Shown here: positions 1-5,998 of the stretch, piece after piece
Numbering within the stretch: position 1 is the first letter of the stretch
Layout of the letters: every line of letters starts with the position of its first letter
Assembly: GCA_027311185.1 (NCBI GenBank)
Contig: DAICZK010000082.1
Location: 1-6,667, forward strand
Length of the DNA: 6,667 bases
Direction: 5' to 3'
Source: Sulfuriferula sp.
GTDB taxonomy: Bacteria; Pseudomonadota; Gammaproteobacteria; Burkholderiales; Sulfuriferulaceae
Notes under the pieces: model-generated
What the model was told of the DNA's origin: nothing
Databases searched by the model: none
Seen by the model: only the letters and a program-made list of their open reading frames with translations
Program-made: the position numbers and the translations under genes

Positions 1-18
1 GGGAATGTCAATTGTCAT
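1..18 (-). CDS. N-terminal start of a divergent gene, truncated by the window edge
   Basis: On the minus strand an ATG at 18-16 opens a frame reading MTIDIP before the window ends. It is preceded by a perfect GGAGG Shine-Dalgarno (complement of 24-28) with a 5-nt spacer, the strongest ribosome binding site on this side. Only six codons are visible, so the product cannot be named. Its position back to back with the LysR gene at 166 is the usual place for a LysR target gene, so it is probably the regulated gene. Confidence rests on the RBS and start codon alone. Confidence 0.6.
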
Positions 19-165
19 TAAAACCTCCGGCCTGCGAACGCTGCGACCATGTCGGGCAATGGCGTCCTGTTGTAGAAGGTATAGATGATAAAATAGCCTT
101 AATAATGTATAAACAAGCCGAATGTCCGTTGATAAAGGATAAAAATTCTATAATGGAGGCGTTAG
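19..165. promoter_or_regulatory. Divergent promoter region between the left-edge gene and the LysR gene
   Basis: This 147-bp stretch separates two divergent start codons, each with a good Shine-Dalgarno (GGAGG at 24-28 on the minus strand, GGAGG at 155-159 on the plus strand, 6 nt before ATG 166). The part from about 75 to 154 is clearly AT-rich and repeats GATAAA at 87-92, 131-136 and 138-143. This is where the promoters and the LysR binding site should be. I could not place a convincing -35/-10 pair in either direction. LysR-type regulators usually bind such intergenic regions and repress themselves; that is family knowledge, not visible here. Confidence 0.5.
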
Positions 166-1059
166 ATGGATAATCTGAACGGCCTGTTGGCTTTCGTTCG
201 TACGGTAGAGAAGCGCAGCTTTGTTGCTGCAGGCGAGCGGCTGGGCGTGTCTGCTTCCGCTGTGGGTAAAAGCGTGGCGCGGCTGGAGGCGCAACTGGGA
301 GTCCGCTTGCTCAATCGTAGCACGCGGCGCGTCAGTTTGACCGAGGAAGGAGCATTGTTCTTCGAGCGTTGCCAGCGCATTGTCGCGGAAATCGAGGAAG
401 CCAGGACCGAGCTATCGCGGTTGGCAGACAGTCCAAGGGGTAAGCTTCGGGTCAGTCTGCATGCTGTCGGTTATCGCATGCTGTTGCCGATTCTCCCCGA
501 ATTCGTGCGGCGCTATACGGACATCGAACTCGATCTGGATTTTAATGACCGGTTGATCGATGTCATTGCCGAGGGCGCGGATGCGGTAATCCGTAGCGGC
601 GACCTCGGCAACTCCCAACTTAAGGCGCGGCGGTTGGGAACGTTCCGTTTCGCGCTGGTCGGCGCGCCGGCGTATTTCGCCAGTCGCGGGACTCCGCAGG
701 CGCCCGAAGCATTGGCCCAGCATGCGTGCCTGCGTTACAAATTCCCAACGACGGGGCAGCTACAGAGCTGGAATTTGCCTATCCCGGCCGGAAGTTCGGG
801 TTTGACGCTCCCGGCCACGCTGACTTTTAACAACGTGGAAGCGCTGATATTTGCCGCGACGCAAGGACTCGGCATCGCCTGCCTGCCCGACTTCGTAGTG
901 CGCGAAGCGCTTGTCGACGGGACGCTGGTGTCCGTGCTTGACGGCTGTCTGACCGAACCCGGCAGTTTTTCCGTGCTTTGGCCAACGAACCGTCATTTGC
1001 TGCCCAAGCTCAGGGTTTTCGTTGACTTTCTGGCGGAGCAGCTGGATCTGGGGGCTTAA
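166..1059 (+). CDS. LysR-family transcriptional regulator (CrgA-like clade)
   Basis: This is a 297-residue, full-length LysR-type regulator, a cytoplasmic DNA-binding protein whose activity changes on binding a small molecule. Residues 1-60 form the winged helix-turn-helix (FVAAGERLGVSASAVGKSVARLE, then LLNRSTRRVSLTEEG). Residues about 88-292 form the periplasmic-binding-protein-like effector domain. In it, RLIDVIAEGADAVIRSG (129-145) and LKARRLG (152-158) are typical of the large proteobacterial clade that includes CrgA. The start is supported by GGAGG six bases upstream and by the family's usual N-terminus. The effector is unknown. It faces a gene starting at 18 on the other strand, the most likely target. 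It converges on the XRE-type gene, 62 bp away. Family assignment is very secure; target and ligand are inferred or unknown. Confidence 0.96.
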   Translation: MDNLNGLLAFVRTVEKRSFVAAGERLGVSASAVGKSVARLEAQLGVRLLNRSTRRVSLTEEGALFFERCQRIVAEIEEARTELSRLADSPRGKLRVSLHAVGYRMLLPILPEFVRRYTDIELDLDFNDRLIDVIAEGADAVIRSGDLGNSQLKARRLGTFRFALVGAPAYFASRGTPQAPEALAQHACLRYKFPTTGQLQSWNLPIPAGSSGLTLPATLTFNNVEALIFAATQGLGIACLPDFVVREALVDGTLVSVLDGCLTEPGSFSVLWPTNRHLLPKLRVFVDFLAEQLDLGA

Positions 1060-1121
1060 TGGCTTGTGCCGGCCTGTGTCGATGGCGGTCGCCACCACCC
1101 GCCCAATTTCGAAGGATTAAT

Positions 1122-2000
1122 CTATAAATTGTCGTCGTTGGCGCTGGCGCGCAACAACGCCTCGAGTTTGGCAGCGGTACCCTCTTCCGCGAGCGGCGTG
1201 TAGACGATCAGTTTCATGGGCTCATGATTTGTCACGGCAAAGCTCGCGTATTCAAAGGTCATCCGGCCCTCGATCGGGTGGTGGATGCGTTTCCGGTTCG
1301 AGAGGCGGCGCATTACCTCATTCCTTGGCCACCACTCCTCGAACTCGGCGCTCGCGTCCCTCAATGTATTGATCAGCCGCTCGAAATCCGGGTCGCCCGT
1401 ATAACGCGCGCTATCGGCACGAAACATGGCGAGCGATACCGGCGCCAGTTCGTCCCAATCGATTAAAAGACGGCGGTGGCGAGAGTCGGCAAAAACCAGG
1501 TGCATGATGTTGCGCTCGTCGCCCGCCAGTTCTCCGTAATCGCCAAACACGACTGCGGCGGCGCGGTTCCAGGCCAGCACATCCCAACGCCGTCCGAGCA
1601 CGTAGGCCGGTTGGCCGGTAAGACTCGCCAGCATGCGCCGCAACGGCTCTGCGACGCATTCGGGGCCGGCGGGTTGTAGCTCCGGCGGCGGGCGGTCGTA
1701 CAGGATAAAGAGGTGTCGCCGTTCGGCCGGGTCGAGGCGCAACGCGTCAGCCAGCGCCGACAAGGCTTCCGGTGACGCGCGCACATCGCGCCCCTGTTCG
1801 AGCCAGGTATACCAGGTGATGCCGACCCCGGCCAGCAGCGCCACTTCTTCGCGCCGCAGCCCGGGCGTTCTGCGCCGGAATCCGGCGGGCAAGCCAACCT
1901 CGGTCGGGATGAGTTTTTCGCGCCGGGAGCGTAAAAAGGCGCCGAATTCGCGCCGCCTGGCTTCGAGAATGACGGTACTAGCGCCCATGGATGCCATCAT
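1122..2000 (-). CDS. MmyB-like XRE-family transcriptional regulator
   Basis: This 292-residue protein has an XRE-type helix-turn-helix at about residues 15-100, with the family signature RRTPGLRREEVALLAG (43-58) followed by WYTWLEQGR (63-71). The C-terminal part (about 120-285) is the MmyB-like ligand-binding domain, recognisable from VLAWNRAA, NIMHLVF, DWDELAP, SAEFEEWW and IHHPIEG. Such regulators are thought to bind a small hydrophobic ligand, and their genes often neighbour short-chain dehydrogenase genes. That matches here: an SDR-type gene starts 155 bp away on the opposite strand. Start choice is uncertain. ATGs at 2000, 1997 and 1988 are all in frame, and none has a strong Shine-Dalgarno. 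GATAAT (complement of 2021-2026) could be a -10 element, but no good -35 accompanies it. Family assignment is secure; control of the adjacent SDR is inferred. Confidence 0.94.
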   Translation of the reverse strand: MMASMGASTVILEARRREFGAFLRSRREKLIPTEVGLPAGFRRRTPGLRREEVALLAGVGITWYTWLEQGRDVRASPEALSALADALRLDPAERRHLFILYDRPPPELQPAGPECVAEPLRRMLASLTGQPAYVLGRRWDVLAWNRAAAVVFGDYGELAGDERNIMHLVFADSRHRRLLIDWDELAPVSLAMFRADSARYTGDPDFERLINTLRDASAEFEEWWPRNEVMRRLSNRKRIHHPIEGRMTFEYASFAVTNHEPMKLIVYTPLAEEGTAAKLEALLRASANDDNL

Positions 2001-2066
2001 AGCAGGATAGATACCCGTATATTATCAGAACTGTTTAGCGCTGGGGAAGGACGGTAAGGTGTCGCT

Positions 2067-2113
2067 ACCGAATCAGGGGTTTTGGCCTGGCCGGCATCCC
2101 TGAGTGGTTCGGT
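2067..2113. repeat. Bulged inverted repeat in the MmyB-like/SDR intergenic region
   Basis: The left arm ACCGAATCAGGG (2067-2078) is matched by CCCTGA (2098-2103) and TTCGGT (2108-2113), giving twelve complementary bases interrupted only by GTGG (2104-2107) on the right side. The inner stem can extend by a G-T and a T-A pair (2079-2080 with 2096-2097). The loop contains GGCCTGGCC. It ends 42 bp before the SDR start at 2156 and lies well upstream of the regulator gene on the other side. It could be a dyad operator for the MmyB-like regulator or a hairpin in the SDR leader. No T-run follows it, so it is not a typical intrinsic terminator. Confidence 0.5.
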
Positions 2114-2155
2114 TGTACTTATTTTTCTCAATCCTCAGTAAAGGAAACACAGATT

Positions 2156-2872
2156 ATGCCAATAGAACACCTTGTTATTGTCGGCGGGTCGTCCGGTATC
2201 GGTTTCGCCACCGCGCGCCAGCTTCTCGGTCTAGGCTTTAAGGTCACGATCACCGGCCGCAGCATGCAGCGGCTGGATAAAGCGAAAAACTCGCTGCATG
2301 GCGACCTTCGCGCAATTGCGCTGGACGCAACCGACGCCGCCGGCATGCGCGCCGCATTCGCCGACATCGGTCCGTTCGATCACCTCGTCCTTGCGCTAGG
2401 CAGCACCAAGGGCGCGGGCGAATTTTCCACGGTCAGCCTCGATCTGGTGCGGTCGGGCTTCGAGGAAAAGGTATTTGCACATTTCGCCAGCGCCCAGGCA
2501 GCGCTGCCATTGTTGCGGCAGGGCGGCAGCATCACTTTTATTTCAGCGGTAACTGCGCACGCGGCCATGCCCGGAACTGCAGGCATAGGCGCGGCCAATG
2601 CCGCCGTCGGTGCGCTGGTACCCATCCTCGCCGCAGAACTCAAACCGTTGCGCGTGAACGGCGTCTCGCCCGGCGTGATCGATACGCCATGGTGGGATTT
2701 CCTCGCGCAAGATCAAAAATCATCCGTTTTTGCCGACTATGCCGCCAAAACTCCGGTCGGCCGCGTCGGTCAGCCCGAGGATGTGGCGCAGGCAATCGTT
2801 TTCTTGATCCGCGACAGTTTCATGACGGGGCACACCCTGATCTGCGATGGTGGTATCCGGTTAGGTGGCTGA
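2156..2872 (+). CDS. SDR-fold oxidoreductase-like protein lacking the catalytic Tyr/Lys
   Basis: This 238-residue protein is a short-chain dehydrogenase/reductase by fold, of normal length. The nucleotide-binding glycine motif GGSSGIG sits at residues 10-16 after the first beta strand. Asp57 and Asp60 (DATD) lie in the adenine pocket region. SPGVIDTPWW (171-180) and the C-terminal TGHTLICDGG are typical of the family. The active site is atypical: Ser130 is present, but the YxxxK position reads IGAAN, so Tyr becomes Ile144 and Lys becomes Asn148. The NNAG motif is replaced by ALGS (80-83). Some SDR subgroups are known to lack these residues, so this is probably a real subfamily rather than decay, and the frame is intact. 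AAAGGA lies about 10 bases before the ATG. Divergence from the MmyB-like gene suggests regulation by it. Substrate unknown; a binding or sensor role is possible. Confidence 0.92.
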   Translation: MPIEHLVIVGGSSGIGFATARQLLGLGFKVTITGRSMQRLDKAKNSLHGDLRAIALDATDAAGMRAAFADIGPFDHLVLALGSTKGAGEFSTVSLDLVRSGFEEKVFAHFASAQAALPLLRQGGSITFISAVTAHAAMPGTAGIGAANAAVGALVPILAAELKPLRVNGVSPGVIDTPWWDFLAQDQKSSVFADYAAKTPVGRVGQPEDVAQAIVFLIRDSFMTGHTLICDGGIRLGG

Positions 2873-2928
2873 AAATCATCCGTGTGCGCCGCTGACGAGG
2901 CTGGCTGGGCTGCGGTTTTGCACAGGGG

Positions 2929-3696
2929 CTATTGCACGGTATAGCCACCGTCCACAGTCAGCCCCAGGCCGCTGATGTAGCTGGCCGCCCCGGATAGCAG
3001 AAACAGTACGGCCTGGGCGATTTCTTCTGGTTGTCCGGCACGGCCGCCTGGCGATCCGGCCATCGCGGCGTGCAGGTTTTCGGCGCCGCCGAAGCCCGTT
3101 TCCGCCATCGGCGTCGCAATGGGGCCAGGGCATACTGCGTTGATGCGGATGCCCTGTTTGAAATATTCCAGCGCCGCGGTACGGGTGAGCCCCATGACGG
3201 CGTGTTTGCTCGCGTTGTACGGGGCCAGGCCAGCGAAACCAAGCTGCGCAGCGATGGAGGCATTGTTGACGATTGCTCCGCCGCCGGTGTTGAGCATGGC
3301 CTCAATCTCGTATTTCATCGACCAGAAAACGCTCATCACGTTGGTGCGCAGCACAGCGTCGAAATCGGCGGTCGTTATTTCATGCAGCGGGGCGGCGACG
3401 CCGAGCATGCCGGCGTTGTTGAAAGCGGCGTCCAGGCGGCCGAAATGGGCCACGGCGGCACCTACCGCATGGCGTACTTCGGCCTCGATGCCGACGTCGG
3501 TTTTAACGACCAGTGCGCGACCCCCGGCGGCGACGATGGCTTGGGCCACTGCGGCGCAGGCATCCTCTCTGCGTGCGGCGAGCACCACATTGGCGCCCGC
3601 TCGCCCCAGCGCCAGAGCGGTGGCGGCGCCGATGCCGGAAGAAGCCCCGGTAACGAGGCAGGTTTTGCCGGACAGATCGGCCGATTCGCTTTTCAT
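2929..3696 (-). CDS. Classical short-chain dehydrogenase/reductase
   Basis: This is a 255-residue classical SDR, a cytoplasmic NAD(P)(H)-dependent oxidoreductase, with every expected motif. These are TGASSGIG (16-23) for cofactor binding, NNAG (93-96), Asn119, Ser147, and YNASK with Tyr160 and Lys164. CPGPIATPM follows at 189-197, with the C-terminal GLTVDGG. The Arg pair at 42-43 after the second beta strand, with no acidic residue there, suggests a preference for NADP(H). The frame is open upstream to an ATG at 3753, but 3696 is the better start: AAGAAAGGA lies just upstream at good spacing, and the protein then begins at normal SDR length. It is divergent from an AraC-type gene, its probable regulator, and convergent with the other SDR, 56 bp away. 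The substrate cannot be told from sequence. Confidence 0.95.
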   Translation of the reverse strand: MKSESADLSGKTCLVTGASSGIGAATALALGRAGANVVLAARREDACAAVAQAIVAAGGRALVVKTDVGIEAEVRHAVGAAVAHFGRLDAAFNNAGMLGVAAPLHEITTADFDAVLRTNVMSVFWSMKYEIEAMLNTGGGAIVNNASIAAQLGFAGLAPYNASKHAVMGLTRTAALEYFKQGIRINAVCPGPIATPMAETGFGGAENLHAAMAGSPGGRAGQPEEIAQAVLFLLSGAASYISGLGLTVDGGYTVQ

Positions 3697-3732
3697 TCGA
3701 TTTCCTTTCTTGATGGATGGCTTCGGTAGCAA

Positions 3733-3749
3733 GCGCGGAGCTTCCGCGC
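3733..3749. promoter_or_regulatory. Perfect 7-bp inverted repeat upstream of the classical SDR
   Basis: GCGCGGA (3733-3739) and TCCGCGC (3743-3749) are perfect inverted copies separated by GCT. The dyad lies 37-53 bp before the SDR start at 3696, so it is in the promoter or the untranslated leader of that gene. It could be an operator, or a short GC-rich hairpin in the mRNA. No T-run follows on either strand, which argues against a terminator. Confidence 0.45.
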
Positions 3750-3812
3750 ACAAACACGCGTCGAGTTCCTGGTTACATTGCGTGGCGATGGAACGAGTAA
3801 GATACCGCTGGC

Positions 3813-3831
3813 GACGTGTACGATAAATGTC
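3813..3831. promoter_or_regulatory. Imperfect palindrome in the SDR/AraC divergent region
   Basis: The 19-bp stretch GACGTGTACGATAAATGTC is an imperfect dyad centred on 3822; positions GAC.T.TA...TA.A.GTC match between strands (6 of 9 in each arm). It lies 39 bp upstream of the AraC start within the 173-bp shared upstream region. AraC-family proteins more often use direct repeats, so the role as operator is tentative. Confidence 0.25.
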
Positions 3832-3869
3832 TTAAAATCCTGTTTTGTTAACCCGCCGTCCGAATTTTC

Positions 3870-4784
3870 ATGGACCCGATAGAAGAGATTTTTTCCGCCA
3901 TGCGTGTCGAGAGCGCGCTATACGCCAGGCTCGAAGCCAGGGCGCCGTGGGGTATCGAGTTTGCGCGGGGCCCGCACATCCGTTTCGGTCTGGTCGTGCA
4001 CGGTAGCGGCTGGCTGACGGCGGAAGGGCTGGCGCAGCCGCTGGCGCTACGCGAGAGCGGCTGTTTTATCGTACGCGCCGATGTCGGTTTTGCCTTGCGC
4101 GACGATTTGCGCAGCGAGGCACTTTCCTGCACGGAAATTTTCGGCGCGAACACTGACGACAGGGTGGCTTTCGGCGGCGCCGGCGCATTGACTGAAATCG
4201 TTGTCGGGCGCTTCGCTTTCGACGCCACCGGCGGCGAGCCGCTGACGTCAGTGCTGCCGCCCGTCGTTCATATCAGCATGGACAGTACGCGCGCGCACCT
4301 GCTGCATGCCACGCTGCAACTGATCAAAATGGAGGCGTCCGAACAAGGTCTGGGCGCGCGGTTAGTGGTCAACCGCCTGGCCGATGTGCTGTTCATGCAG
4401 GCCGTGCGTGCTTATTTCGGCGCTTGTCTCAACGGCGCGACTGGCTGGCTAGCCGCATTGTCCGACCGTCGCCTCGGCGCCGCGATTCGTGCCATGCACG
4501 GTCGTCTGGATCTGGCCTGGACGGTGGATGGCCTGGCTGCGGCGGCGGGCATGTCGCGCTCGGCTTTCGCCCAGTATTTCCGGGCTGTTGTTGGCGTGCC
4601 TCCGTTGCAACACCTGACCCGCTGGCGCATGTATCGCGCGAGGTGCCTGCTGGGCAATAGCGATCTGGCGCTGGCCAGAATCGCCGAACGGGTGGGTTAT
4701 GAAACCGACGGGGCGTTCAACCGTGCCTTCAAGCGCGTGGTGGGCGTGACGCCGGGCGAGTATCGGCGGCGGCAAAGCGGCTGA
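3870..4784 (+). CDS. AraC-family transcriptional regulator with N-terminal cupin_6 domain
   Basis: This is a 304-residue one-component regulator. The N-terminal cupin-like sensing domain (about 1-185) starts with MDPIEEIFSAMRVES, typical for this subfamily, and includes the HGSGWLTAEG turn (44-53). The C-terminal AraC DNA-binding domain has two helix-turn-helix units: the first at about 218-242 (TVDGLAAAAGMSRSAFAQYF), the second at about 266-291, with the family signature GYETDGAFNRAFKR and VTPGEYRR. The start at 3870 lacks a clear Shine-Dalgarno but fits the family N-terminus better than the in-frame ATG at 3900. Relatives of this type are often divergent from an SDR or another oxidoreductase gene, as here (SDR start at 3696), which suggests it controls that gene. 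The ligand is unknown. It ends 25 bp from the end of the convergent yccF. Confidence 0.95.
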   Translation: MDPIEEIFSAMRVESALYARLEARAPWGIEFARGPHIRFGLVVHGSGWLTAEGLAQPLALRESGCFIVRADVGFALRDDLRSEALSCTEIFGANTDDRVAFGGAGALTEIVVGRFAFDATGGEPLTSVLPPVVHISMDSTRAHLLHATLQLIKMEASEQGLGARLVVNRLADVLFMQAVRAYFGACLNGATGWLAALSDRRLGAAIRAMHGRLDLAWTVDGLAAAAGMSRSAFAQYFRAVVGVPPLQHLTRWRMYRARCLLGNSDLALARIAERVGYETDGAFNRAFKRVVGVTPGEYRRRQSG

Positions 4785-4809
4785 GGAAATTGGCCGCAGC
4801 GGGCGATGT

Positions 4810-5193
4810 TCAGCGTCGCGTCACGATTTCCTTGCCGAACGGGAAAAACGACAGAACCGCGAGCTTGAGGTGCTGGAACGCAAAAGGAATGCCGATGATG
4901 GTGACGGCGCAGAGCATTGCCGAGACCAAGTGACCTAGCGCCAGCCACCAGCCCGCCAGCAGCGCCCAGATCAGATTGCCCAGCGCAGCTCCGGCGGCAC
5001 CGACCGGGCCGGATCGGCGTTCGACGATCTCGCGGCCGAACGGCCAGAAGCTGAAACTGCCGATACGAAAGGCGGCAATCGCCCAGGGAATTCCAATAAT
5101 CGTGACGGCGGCGAGCAGCGCGGCGAACCACCAGGCCAGCCCCATGATGAAGCCGCCCAATACAAACCAGATGATATTGCCGATCAACCTCAC
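4810..5193 (-). CDS. yccF: YccF-family small inner-membrane protein
   Basis: This 127-residue integral membrane protein consists of two YccF repeats. The first (about 4-57) contains GNIIWFVLGG, TIIGIPWAIAAF (31-42) and PFGREIV (51-57). The second (about 71-124) contains LGNLIWALLAG, TIIGIPFAF (98-106) and PFGKEIV (118-124). Equivalent motifs are 67 residues apart, an internal duplication characteristic of the family. Hydrophobic segments in each repeat indicate membrane helices. The start codon is GTG at 5193-5191, with AAAGGA six bases upstream. The molecular function of YccF is not established. It appears to be a single-gene unit with no functional link to its neighbours visible. Confidence 0.93.
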   Translation of the reverse strand: MRLIGNIIWFVLGGFIMGLAWWFAALLAAVTIIGIPWAIAAFRIGSFSFWPFGREIVERRSGPVGAAGAALGNLIWALLAGWWLALGHLVSAMLCAVTIIGIPFAFQHLKLAVLSFFPFGKEIVTRR

Positions 5194-5245
5194 GGGGCTT
5201 CCTTTATCGTTTGCGTAAAACGAACGACGGTTGTCGCCCTGTGGA

Positions 5246-5257
5246 CATTATATAATG
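5246..5257. promoter_or_regulatory. Perfect 12-bp palindrome carrying TATAAT on both strands, possible yccF -10
   Basis: CATTATATAATG is a perfect palindrome and presents the consensus -10 hexamer in both directions (TATAAT at 5251-5256 on the plus strand, complement of 5247-5252 on the minus strand). Read leftward it would start transcripts about 45 bases before the yccF GTG, a plausible leader. No good -35 is seen at the right distance on either strand. Immediately to the right, GGCTCC (5257-5262) and GGAGTC (5269-5274) form a near-perfect short dyad that could be a regulator site. Confidence 0.4.
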
Positions 5258-5302
5258 GCTCCTAGGGCGGAGTCTTGAGTTTCCGGACATCGCGATTTCG
5301 AT

Positions 5303-5320
5303 CTGTTTTGTGAAAAACAG
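5303..5320. repeat. Short perfect inverted repeat CTGTTTT-GTGA-AAAACAG
   Basis: CTGTTTT (5303-5309) and AAAACAG (5314-5320) are perfect inverted copies with a 4-base GTGA loop. The repeat lies between yccF and the MNT/HEPN operon, 22 bp upstream of the operon's -35 element. It may be an upstream regulator site; it is too AT-rich and too isolated to call a terminator. Confidence 0.35.
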
Positions 5321-5341
5321 GTTTCAGGAATGTCATTTGAC

Positions 5342-5370
5342 TTGACACCTGTTGCCTTGCGGGCTACAAA
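5342..5370 (+). promoter_or_regulatory. Sigma70-type promoter of the MNT/HEPN operon
   Basis: A perfect -35 TTGACA (5342-5347) is separated by exactly 17 bp from TACAAA (5365-5370), a 4-of-6 match to the -10 consensus. Transcription would start near 5377, giving a leader of about 25 bases before the ATG at 5402. This is the best promoter in the window. Confidence 0.7.
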
Positions 5371-5390
5371 TGTTGCCTGTTAAGCAACAT
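5350..5390. promoter_or_regulatory. Probable operator: TGTTGC half-sites over the MNT/HEPN promoter
   Basis: ATGTTGC (5370-5376) and GCAACAT (5384-5390) form a perfect 7-bp inverted repeat with a 7-bp spacer, covering the predicted transcription start. A further direct copy, TGTTGCC, sits at 5350-5356 in the -35/-10 spacer, exactly 21 bp (two helical turns) before the TGTTGCC at 5371-5377. A protein bound here would block the promoter. The first gene of the operon encodes a winged-helix domain, so autoregulation is the natural inference. In RNA the inverted repeat could also fold as a leader hairpin. Confidence 0.55.
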
Positions 5391-5401
5391 GAAAGCCGAG
5401 A

Positions 5402-5998
5402 ATGACTCTTGCTTCTATTCTGTTCCCCGAATATCGCCGTCGCGTGCTGGGGTTGCTGCTATTACATCCGGCGCAACATTATTATTTGCGTGAAATTGCC
5501 AGACGGACCGGAACGGTACCCGGAACCCTGAAAATGGACCTTGGCAAACTCGTTGATGCTGACGTGCTTACAGTTGAAAAGGTTGGCAACCAGGCATACT
5601 ATGCGGCAAACCGCGCGTGCCCTATTTTTGAAGATCTTGCCAACATTCTGCGCAAGACCAGCGGGTCGGCGGATGTGATTTCCGAGGGCTTGATGCCACT
5701 GGTGGATAGTATTGACATGGCGTTCGTGTTTGGCTCCATGGCAAGCGGTAAGGAAAATAGCGCGAGCGATATTGATCTGATGGTGATTGGCAATGTCGAT
5801 TTTAGCGATATGGTACGCTACTTGTATCCATTACAGGAATCCTTGGGACGGGAAATCAACCCCAAGCTGTTCTCCCCTGATGAATGGCAAAAGCTGGTAC
5901 AAGGCAACAGCGCATTCGTGCGCGATATCCTGAGCAAACCAAAATTGTTCCTTATCGGAAATGAGCAAACCCTGGCTGACAGGGGGAAACTGACGTGA
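5402..5998 (+). CDS. Winged-helix/minimal nucleotidyltransferase fusion, probable MNT antitoxin
   Basis: This 198-residue protein has two parts. Residues about 1-85 form an ArsR-like winged helix (LHPAQHYYLREIARRTGTVP, then a wing near VEKVGNQAYYAAN). Residues about 95-190 form a minimal nucleotidyltransferase, with the signature GS-x10-DxD intact: Gly111-Ser112, Asp123 and Asp125 in SASDIDLMVIG. Asp123 and Asp125 should bind the metal ions. GREINPKLFS (149-158) follows, in the position where the fold's third carboxylate is sometimes found. In known MNT/HEPN modules the nucleotidyltransferase is the antitoxin and AMPylates the HEPN toxin. Here the added winged helix suggests that it also represses the operon through the TGTTGC sites upstream. 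The ATG at 5402 has only a weak GAAAG Shine-Dalgarno. The last four bases overlap the next gene's GTG, so the two are probably translationally coupled. Domains are secure; the antitoxin role is inferred. Confidence 0.88.
   Translation: MTLASILFPEYRRRVLGLLLLHPAQHYYLREIARRTGTVPGTLKMDLGKLVDADVLTVEKVGNQAYYAANRACPIFEDLANILRKTSGSADVISEGLMPLVDSIDMAFVFGSMASGKENSASDIDLMVIGNVDFSDMVRYLYPLQESLGREINPKLFSPDEWQKLVQGNSAFVRDILSKPKLFLIGNEQTLADRGKLT

Noticed and set aside
149..154. TATAAT just before the LysR gene as its -10 element
   Set aside because: Transcription would start at about 161, after the GGAGG at 155-159, so the Shine-Dalgarno would not be in the mRNA. The nearby TTGATA (129-134) is only 14 bp upstream.
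2873..2928. Terminator between the two convergent SDR genes
   Set aside because: No hairpin with a following T-run is visible on either strand. The same holds for the gaps at 1060-1121 and 4785-4809.
3697..3753. Extended start for the classical SDR at 3753
   Set aside because: The ATG at 3696 has an excellent AAGAAAGGA Shine-Dalgarno and gives normal SDR length; the extra 19 residues look like translated leader.
3031..3826. Long plus-strand open frames (232 and 235 codons) opposite the classical SDR
   Set aside because: They lie antisense to an SDR with all its motifs intact, and their translations match no recognisable family. They are a by-product of GC-rich codon use.
4697..5131. Minus-strand open frame of 144 codons overlapping the AraC 3' end and yccF
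   Set aside because: It is in a different frame from the clear YccF protein and its translation is Arg-rich without domain character.
5389..5391. Upstream ATG as the start of the nucleotidyltransferase gene
   Set aside because: It is out of frame with the winged-helix domain and lies in the right arm of the operator dyad.
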